From assembly GCA_963803265.1 (NCBI GenBank), contig CAWDLZ010000022.1:184588-248587 (forward strand): a stretch of 64,000 nucleotides of DNA. The letters run 5' to 3'. Made by a program: the position numbers and the translations under genes. Below are positions 58,635 through 64,000 of the stretch, in pieces. The notes under the pieces are model-generated. The model had not been told where the DNA came from. It was given only the letters and a program-made list of their open reading frames with translations, and made no database searches. Within the stretch, counting starts at the first letter, position 1. Every line of letters starts with the position of its first letter. The DNA is from CAIKMD01 sp963803265. Lineage in GTDB: Bacteria > Pseudomonadota > Alphaproteobacteria > ATCC43930 > CGMCC-115725.

Positions 58635-60947
58635 CTAGGGCTTGCCCGCGCGGATCGCCTGCCACACCCGCTCGGGCGTCGCCGGCATCGCGAGCGCGCC
58701 GACGCTTAGGGGACCGAGCGCGTCGAGGATGGCGTTCATCACGGTCGGCGTCGAGGCCACCGTGCCGCCCTCGCCCACGCCCTTGACGCCGAGCGGATTG
58801 GATTTCGACGTGACCGGGCTGAAATCGACCTGGATATTGGATAGATCGTTGGCGCGCGGCACCGCGTAATCCATCATCGTGCCGGTCAGGAACTGGCCGC
58901 TCGCATCGTGGACGATGTCCTCGAGCAAGGCCTGGCCCGCGCCTTGCGCCACGCCGCCATGAATCTGCCCGGCCGCGAGCAGCGGATTGATCACGGTGCC
59001 GATGTCGTCGACCACGGCATAGCGGTCGAGCTCGACGCGGCCGGTATCGGGATCGACCTCGACCTCGCAAATGTGGCAGCCATTGGGGAAGCTCGGCACA
59101 TTGGCCGCGAAGGCGCCGTTGCCCGAGAGGCCGACTCCCAGCTCGGCCGGTATGCCGACCGGGATATAGGACATCGCCGCAATCTGCTGAATCGGCATCG
59201 CCTTGTCGGTGCCGGCGATGGTGAACTTGCCGGCGGCGAAGGTGATGTCGGCGGCGTTCGCCTCCATGAAATGCGCCGCCCATTTCTTGCCGTTCTCGAT
59301 CACGTCGTTGGCCGCGGCCCGCAACGCGCTGCCGCCGACATGCATGCTGCGCGAGGCATAGGTGCCGCGCCCGGCCGCGATCTCGTCGGTGTCGGCTTGC
59401 GCCAAGCGGATGGTCTCGAAGGGCACGCCCAGCCAGTCGGAGACCATCTGGGCATAGGCGGTCTCGTGGCCCTGGCCGTGCGACAGCGTGCCGGCATAGA
59501 CCGTCGCCGTCCCCGATGGATCGAAGCGGATCTCCATGCGCTCGTTGAAGATGCCGGTATTGTCGACATAAGCGACGATGCCGCGCCCGCGCCGCTTGCC
59601 CGATTTCTCGCTCAACGCCTTGCGCGCGGCAAAGCCCTGCCAATCCGAGAGAGCCTGGCACTTGCTCATCGCCGCGGCGAAATCGCCGCTGTCATAGGTC
59701 CAGCCGGTCTTCGTCGAGAACGGCATGCTGGCGGGCTTGATGAAATTCTTTCTTCTGATCTCGGCGCGGTCGAGCTTCATCTCGTGGGCCGCCTGGTCGA
59801 TGAGGCGCTCCATGATATAGACCGCCTCGGGACGCCCGGCGCCGCGATAGGGAATGGTCGGCGGAGTGTTGGTGAAGACGGCGCTGTTGAACACCGCGAC
59901 CGCGGGAATGTCATAGACCGTCGGCGCGAGCCTCAACACGAACATCACGGGCACGATGCCCGAGCCCTCGATATAGGCGCCGACATTGTGCAGGCCCTTC
60001 CAGCGCAGCGCGAGGAAATGCCCCTCGGCGTCGAGCGCCAGCTCGGCCGCCACCATCAGATCGCGGCCCTGATCGTCGCCCAAGAGCGCCTCGGACCGGG
60101 TCGCGATCCACTTGACCGGCTTGCCGACTTTCTTCGCCGCCCAGGGCAGCACCGCCTCTTCGGGATAGAGATTGCCCTTCATGCCGAAGCCGCCGCCGAC
60201 ATCCTTGGCGATAACGCGGATGCGGCTTTCCGGCACATGCATGAGATGGGCGAGGCCGTGCCTAAGCCCGTGCACGTTCTGGGTGCTGGTGGTGAGCGTG
60301 TAGCGGCCGGTGCCCTGATCGTATTCGGCAAGACAGCCGCGCGGCTCCATGGTGAAGGCGCTGAGCCGGTTGTTGAAGAGCTCGAGCTTTGTCACATGCG
60401 CGGCCTTGGCGAATGCCGGCTCGACCGCGTCAACATTGCCCATCCTGAGGGTGAAGCAGGTGTTGTTCGGCGATTCCGGATAGACAAGCGCCGCGCCCGG
60501 CTTGACCGCGTCGCTGGCGCGCACCACGGCGGGAAGAACCTCGTAATCGATCGTCACCAGCTCGGCCGCGTCGCGCCCCTCGGCCTCGGAATTCGCGATG
60601 ACGACGGCGACGCGCTCGCCGACATAGCGCACGCGCTCGGCCGCGAGCGGAAAATGCTGCGTGCGGTAGCCCTTGGGGCCGCCGAAATCCTCGGGCATCG
60701 CCTCGGGACCGACGCTGCCCAACCCATCGGCGGCGTAATCCTTGCCGGTGAGGACCGCGACCACGCCGGGCGCCGCCTCGGCCGCACGCTTGTCGATCGA
60801 CTTGATGGCGGCGTGGGCGTGCGGGGAATAAATAAAGATCGCGTGGGTTTGGTGGGCGAGATCGATGTCGGCGACGTATTTTCCGCGCCCGGTGATGAAG
60901 CGCGGGTCTTCCTTGCGCGTGACCGGTTGCCCAATGCCGAAAGCCAT
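58635..60947 (-). CDS. Molybdopterin-binding subunit of a xanthine-dehydrogenase/CoxL-family enzyme (orphan)
   Basis: 770 residues from the ATG at 60945-60947, which has AGGAGGAGG upstream. IGQPVTRKEDPRFITGRGKYVADI is the standard start. Cofactor segments include STQNVHGLRHGLA, KDVGGGFGMKGNLYPEEAVLPW and IPYRGAGRPEAVYIMERLID. YAGTLSHGQGHETAYAQMV and the catalytic Glu in VKGVGEGGTVASTPTVMNA complete the site. The AYRCSFR active-site loop of true CO dehydrogenases is absent, so it is more likely a hydroxylase of an aldehyde or heterocycle. The FAD and iron-sulfur subunits that normally accompany it are not in this window. Confidence 0.86.
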   Translation of the reverse strand: MAFGIGQPVTRKEDPRFITGRGKYVADIDLAHQTHAIFIYSPHAHAAIKSIDKRAAEAAPGVVAVLTGKDYAADGLGSVGPEAMPEDFGGPKGYRTQHFPLAAERVRYVGERVAVVIANSEAEGRDAAELVTIDYEVLPAVVRASDAVKPGAALVYPESPNNTCFTLRMGNVDAVEPAFAKAAHVTKLELFNNRLSAFTMEPRGCLAEYDQGTGRYTLTTSTQNVHGLRHGLAHLMHVPESRIRVIAKDVGGGFGMKGNLYPEEAVLPWAAKKVGKPVKWIATRSEALLGDDQGRDLMVAAELALDAEGHFLALRWKGLHNVGAYIEGSGIVPVMFVLRLAPTVYDIPAVAVFNSAVFTNTPPTIPYRGAGRPEAVYIMERLIDQAAHEMKLDRAEIRRKNFIKPASMPFSTKTGWTYDSGDFAAAMSKCQALSDWQGFAARKALSEKSGKRRGRGIVAYVDNTGIFNERMEIRFDPSGTATVYAGTLSHGQGHETAYAQMVSDWLGVPFETIRLAQADTDEIAAGRGTYASRSMHVGGSALRAAANDVIENGKKWAAHFMEANAADITFAAGKFTIAGTDKAMPIQQIAAMSYIPVGIPAELGVGLSGNGAFAANVPSFPNGCHICEVEVDPDTGRVELDRYAVVDDIGTVINPLLAAGQIHGGVAQGAGQALLEDIVHDASGQFLTGTMMDYAVPRANDLSNIQVDFSPVTSKSNPLGVKGVGEGGTVASTPTVMNAILDALGPLSVGALAMPATPERVWQAIRAGKP

Positions 60948-61175
60948 AATTCCGTTCCTCCTCCTGGCGCCCGTTTTCGCTTGCACGCGACCGATGCGGC
61001 GATTCTACCCGCCGCGCGCCGCAACGCAAGGCGCATGGACCGCGCCTCGATGACGAAACTCGCGAGGCCAGGCCGTTAATGCTAAGCTTTTTTTAAGCGG
61101 CGCCAGGCGCTGGCCGCGCTGGGCGCGAGTGTCGCGGCCGCGGCCGCGCCCGGGAATAAAGGAGGCAATCCAAGC

Positions 61176-62165
61176 ATGACCCCACCGGCACAAAGCTTCA
61201 GCCGCGGCGCCGTCAATCTTGTCCTGCTCGTCGCCGCCCTCGTTGCCTGCCTCGGGCATCGCCCGGCGCAGGCCGCGATAATTCGCGTAGGCAACAGTTC
61301 GGCTCAAGCCTTCAACTTTCTGCCGCTCGCGATCGGGATCCAGAAAAAATTCTTCGAGACGAACGGCGTCATTGTCGAGGAGGTGGATCTCGGGGGCAGC
61401 GCCAAGCTCCACCAGGCGATGGTCGCGGGCGCAATCGATCTCGGCCTGGGCGCCGGCACCGATATCGCCTTCCTGGTCAAGGGCGCGCCGGAGGTTGCGG
61501 TCGGCGCCATCGCGCTGACGCCGGCGCTGTTCGGGATCATCGTTCCTTATGATTCGCCAATTCATTCGCTGGCGGCGCTCAAGGGCAAGCGCATCGGCAT
61601 TTCGACCGTCGGCTCGCTGACCCAGTGGCTCGCTTTCCAGCTGGCGAAGAAGGAAGGCTGGAGCCCGAACGATTTCACCTACGTTGCCGATGGCTCGGAA
61701 TATCCCCCGCAAATCGCCGCCCTCGAAACCAACGCGATCGATGCGCAAGTAACCGGCGCGGCGCTGGGCTGGCAGCTCGAAGCGCAAAAGAAAGGCCGCC
61801 TGCTGGCGCCGGCCTCCGACTTCGTCGGCGCTTTTCTGCAGAATGTGATCTTCGCTTCCGACGATCTCGTCCAGCGCAATCCCGCGGCGATCAGCGCGTT
61901 TCTCAAGGGCTGGCTGGAAGGCGTCGCGTTCATGGCGCAGCACCGGGCCGAGACCATCGCGATCGCCCGCTCGCTCGATCACTTTTCTCCGGAGGTCGAG
62001 GACAAGCAATACGATTCCGTGATGCCGTCCTTCTCGACCGACGGGAGATTCCCGCCGGCGGCGGTCGCGGCGGTCAGGGGCTCGTTTGTCGAGCTCGGCA
62101 TTCTACCGACCGAGCCCGACATGTCGAAGTACCTCACGGAGCGCTTCCTGCCGCCCAAGAAATAA
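61176..62165 (+). CDS. NitT/TauT-family ABC substrate-binding protein (orphan)
   Basis: 329 residues. Signal peptide GAVNLVLLVAALVACLGHRPAQA, then IIRVGNSSAQAFNFLPLAIGIQKKFFETNGVIV, the SsuA/NMT1-like opening, AGAIDLGLGAGTDIAFLV and LKGKRIGISTVGSLTQWLAFQLAKKEGW. AGGAGG lies about 10 bp before the ATG. No permease or ATPase adjoins. It diverges from the molybdopterin subunit across 228 bp, so the pair may share a substrate; that is inference. Confidence 0.85.
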   Translation: MTPPAQSFSRGAVNLVLLVAALVACLGHRPAQAAIIRVGNSSAQAFNFLPLAIGIQKKFFETNGVIVEEVDLGGSAKLHQAMVAGAIDLGLGAGTDIAFLVKGAPEVAVGAIALTPALFGIIVPYDSPIHSLAALKGKRIGISTVGSLTQWLAFQLAKKEGWSPNDFTYVADGSEYPPQIAALETNAIDAQVTGAALGWQLEAQKKGRLLAPASDFVGAFLQNVIFASDDLVQRNPAAISAFLKGWLEGVAFMAQHRAETIAIARSLDHFSPEVEDKQYDSVMPSFSTDGRFPPAAVAAVRGSFVELGILPTEPDMSKYLTERFLPPKK

Positions 62166-62178
62166 GCCCCGCTTCTCT

Positions 62179-62213
62179 GATACGTTGACGTATCGCTTCG
62201 AAACGGATACGTT
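62179..62213 (+). promoter_or_regulatory. Operator-promoter of the VOC-tetR pair
   Basis: gatacg-ttga-cgtatc (62179-62194) is a perfect inverted repeat, and GATACG recurs at 62206. TTGACG (62185-62190) can be a -35 with TACGTT (62208-62213) as a weak -10 at 17 bp spacing, so the palindrome covers the -35. Such a site fits autorepression by the TetR protein encoded two genes on. Confidence 0.65.
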
Positions 62214-62259
62214 CTACAGGAGCAGCCGCGCCCGATCAGGCAAGGAGGAGCAACGCGCA

Positions 62260-62667
62260 ATGGCCACCGTGCAAGTCCGCTATATCGTTCACGATGTCGA
62301 TGACGCCGTGGCGTTTTACACGAAGCATCTCGGCTTCACGCTCGAGATGCGTCCGGCGCCGCCTTTCGCCATGCTCTCGCGCGGCGACCTCCGGCTCGTC
62401 CTCAGCGCGCCCAATCCGCAGGGCGGAGGCGGACAGGCCATGCCCGACGGCACCCGCCCCGAGCCCGGCGGCTGGAACCGTTTCGCGATCGAAGTTTCCG
62501 ATCTTGCCGCGACGGTCGATACCCTGCGCGCGGCCGGCGTCCATTTTCGCAACGACATCGTCACGGGCGTGGGCGGCAAGCAGATTCTGGTCGATGACCC
62601 CTCCGGCAATCCGATCGAGCTGTTCCAGCCGACCGTCCGCGAGGCGCGCCTCGGCGCGAAATCGTGA
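62260..62667 (+). CDS. Single-domain VOC (glyoxalase/dioxygenase-fold) protein
   Basis: 135 residues. AAGGAGGAG ends 9 bases before the ATG at 62260. VQVRYIVHDVDDAVAFYTKHLGF is the first beta-alpha-beta unit, WNRFAIEVSDLAATVDTLRAAGV the second, and VDDPSGNPIELFQP ends with the usual Glu metal ligand. Such proteins bind or detoxify electrophiles or antibiotics, or act as lyases. It is followed 9 bp later by tetR, so the regulator probably controls it. Confidence 0.85.
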   Translation: MATVQVRYIVHDVDDAVAFYTKHLGFTLEMRPAPPFAMLSRGDLRLVLSAPNPQGGGGQAMPDGTRPEPGGWNRFAIEVSDLAATVDTLRAAGVHFRNDIVTGVGGKQILVDDPSGNPIELFQPTVREARLGAKS

Positions 62668-62676
62668 TCGGCCGCG

Positions 62677-63282
62677 ATGACGGTCGCGAAGCTTCGCGCG
62701 CGCGCGACGGATCCGCGAATTGATCGGTCGCGGCAAGTGATTCTTCGCGCCGCGCTCGATGAACTCGGCGAAGCCGGCTATGGCGCGTTCACCATCGAGT
62801 TGGTCGCCGCGCGCGCCGGTGTCGGCAAATCGACGATCTATCGGCTCTGGGCGGATAAGCTCGGGCTGATCGCTGACGCATTCCGGACTTTCCACGAGCA
62901 GCAAGGCCCCGATATCGCCGGCGGTTCGGCGCGCGAGCGGGTAGAGCGGATCGTCCGCCATGTCGCCGAAATCGTCGTCGGCTCCACCTTCTCGGCCTGC
63001 ATTCCCGCCCTCATCGATGGCGCCGAGCGCGATCCCGAGCTGCGGAAGTTCCACCATCGTTTTCAGATCGAGGCGCGCCGCCCGCTGGTGGCGGTGATTG
63101 CGGAAGGCGTGACGGATGGCGAGTTTCGACCCGATCTCGATCCCGAGCTCGCCGGGGTGGCGCTGCTCGGGGTCATCTTTTACGAACGATTAATGTCGCC
63201 CGTCCCGTTCGATCCGGCCCGCGCCGGCGAGCTGTTGAACACGGTGCTCGGACGATCGCGCCGCCCTAGGGCCGGCCGCTAG
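62677..63282 (+). CDS. TetR/AcrR-family transcriptional regulator
   Basis: 201 residues. The N-terminal helix-turn-helix reads RQVILRAALDELGEAGYGAFTIELVAARAGVGKSTIYRLWADKLGLI, with the TIYRLW recognition-helix end. The C-terminal half (ERVERIVRHVAEIV to FYERLMSPVPFDPARAGELLNTVL) is a TetR_C ligand-binding domain. It is the second gene behind the palindromic operator at 62179-62194 and likely represses itself and the VOC gene. Ligand unknown. Confidence 0.9.
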   Translation: MTVAKLRARATDPRIDRSRQVILRAALDELGEAGYGAFTIELVAARAGVGKSTIYRLWADKLGLIADAFRTFHEQQGPDIAGGSARERVERIVRHVAEIVVGSTFSACIPALIDGAERDPELRKFHHRFQIEARRPLVAVIAEGVTDGEFRPDLDPELAGVALLGVIFYERLMSPVPFDPARAGELLNTVLGRSRRPRAGR

Positions 63283-63322
63283 ACGGTCCAGCACCTGGTT
63301 TGCGCTCGGATCGGGGGCCGGT

Positions 63323-63967
63323 TCATCCGCGCTTCTTCGCGACCAGGTCGATGAGCGCGCACATACTCCCTCGCGCGCGCATGCCCTCGAGCTGCACGGC
63401 GTCGTAAGCGGCGAGATGCAAGATCTCCATCGCCGCGAATTCCTGACGCAGCAGCGCCTCGGTATAGAGATTCTCGACGAAGGGCGGGCCGCCGCTGCCA
63501 TAGGCGATCTGCTCGGGGCGATAGCCCTCGATGAGCAGGAGACCGCCCGGCACGAGCACCTCCTGCATGCGGCGAAACAGCTTCGCGCGATAGGGCGGCG
63601 CCGCGAACTGGAACAGAATCCCGACGACGACGTCGAATCTCGGCGCGCCCCAATCCCAGCTCTCGAGATCGGCGCAGATCGTGGTCAGCGTCACGCCATA
63701 GCGCTTGGCGAGCGCCTGCGATTTCGCGATACCTGCGGGTGAGAGATCGACCGAGGTGACTTCGAGGCCCTGGCGGGCGAGCCAGACGCCGTTGCGCCCC
63801 TCGCCATCGGCGATGGCGAGCGCCTTCTGCCCCTTGTGGAAGCGCGCGGCTTGCGCGGCGAGAAACGGATTGGGCTCGGTGCCGAACCAGTATTCCTCGC
63901 CGAGAAAGCGCTCGTCCCATTGCGCGCGCTCGCGGTCCTTGTTCGGCGGTCGGTCTTCCGGCGGCAT
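63323..63967 (-). CDS. Class I SAM-dependent methyltransferase
   Basis: 214 residues. The N-terminal WDERFLGEEYWFGTEPNPFL is followed by the SAM-binding loop ALAIADGEGRNGVWLARQG, acidic residue in VTSVDLSPAGIAKSQALA, and FDVVVGILFQFAAPPYRAKLFRRM. VLVPGGLLLIEGYRP completes the fold. The type is TehB-like (methyltransferase domain 25/11); the methyl acceptor is unknown. It converges with tetR and starts 33 bp from the right edge. Confidence 0.85.
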   Translation of the reverse strand: MPPEDRPPNKDRERAQWDERFLGEEYWFGTEPNPFLAAQAARFHKGQKALAIADGEGRNGVWLARQGLEVTSVDLSPAGIAKSQALAKRYGVTLTTICADLESWDWGAPRFDVVVGILFQFAAPPYRAKLFRRMQEVLVPGGLLLIEGYRPEQIAYGSGGPPFVENLYTEALLRQEFAAMEILHLAAYDAVQLEGMRARGSMCALIDLVAKKRG

Positions 63968-64000
63968 GTCGCCTCTCTCCTGGCCGGCGCCAGCTTAGCC

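Noticed and set aside
58635..60947. A form I carbon monoxide dehydrogenase large subunit.
   Set aside because: The AYRCSFR active-site loop is not present; PYRGAGRPEA is found at that place instead, and no coxM/coxS adjoin.

Overview
This is a high-GC, gene-dense chromosomal window, most likely from an alphaproteobacterium. Supporting signs are the purCSQL-bolA-grxD block, a DUF1476 (F1-ATPase zeta-type) gene, an Irr-type iron box before katG, a palindromic intergenic element of the kind common in Rhizobiales and relatives, and many NitT/TauT-type ABC substrate-binding proteins. I cannot place the order. A striking technical feature is the number of single-base indels that split otherwise intact conserved genes, mostly one extra base in a short run. 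They are densest in purC-purL (18.83-21.54 kb) and in the DAHP synthase (42.8-43.6 kb). Because these genes are conserved and normally essential, I treat them as consensus errors and annotate the whole genes.

Layout: 0-8 kb holds a cut-off cupin-like gene, a solute-binding protein, a WaaE-like glycosyltransferase, a fused indolepyruvate:ferredoxin oxidoreductase, a CtpA protease and a histone-H1-like basic protein. 8-11.3 kb holds an orphan NitT/TauT binding protein, an internally deleted paralogue of it, a ferritin-like/VIT iron transporter fusion and tRNA-Leu(UAA). 11.3-22.7 kb is housekeeping: CinA-like, map, radC, purB, a GIY-YIG protein, DUF1476, an NRDE protein, purCSQL, bolA and grxD. 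22.7-26.4 kb holds katG sitting between two degenerate pieces of a monofunctional catalase gene of opposite strand. 26.4-37.1 kb holds a CorC/HlyC-type CBS protein, rpsD, the cysS-cimA-trmJ-DUF952 operon, a PagL-like lipid A deacylase, and nadE-glnS.

37.1-42.4 kb is an ABC importer followed by a PuuE-like deacetylase, an isochorismatase-type amidohydrolase and an SDR enzyme, which together suggest uptake and hydrolysis of an N-containing small molecule. 42.4-53 kb holds a class II DAHP synthase, a PIN/Phd toxin-antitoxin pair with a leaderless-looking promoter, a uracil/mismatch glycosylase, two MFS transporters, a phosphate-type porin behind a clear Pho-box array, glutathione reductase and a D-aminoacylase-like hydrolase. 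53-54 kb is a small accessory patch with an antitoxin remnant, an M15-like protein and REP-like repeats.

54-64 kb is the most unusual part. A Tat-exported thiamine-diphosphate enzyme is followed immediately by a secreted di-haem cytochrome c and a two-domain extradiol-dioxygenase-like (VOC) protein. This looks like a periplasmic 2-oxoacid or aldehyde oxidation unit that passes electrons to cytochrome c. Next come an orphan molybdopterin-binding (CoxL/XdhB-like) subunit, another orphan binding protein, a VOC-TetR pair with a palindromic operator, and a methyltransferase.
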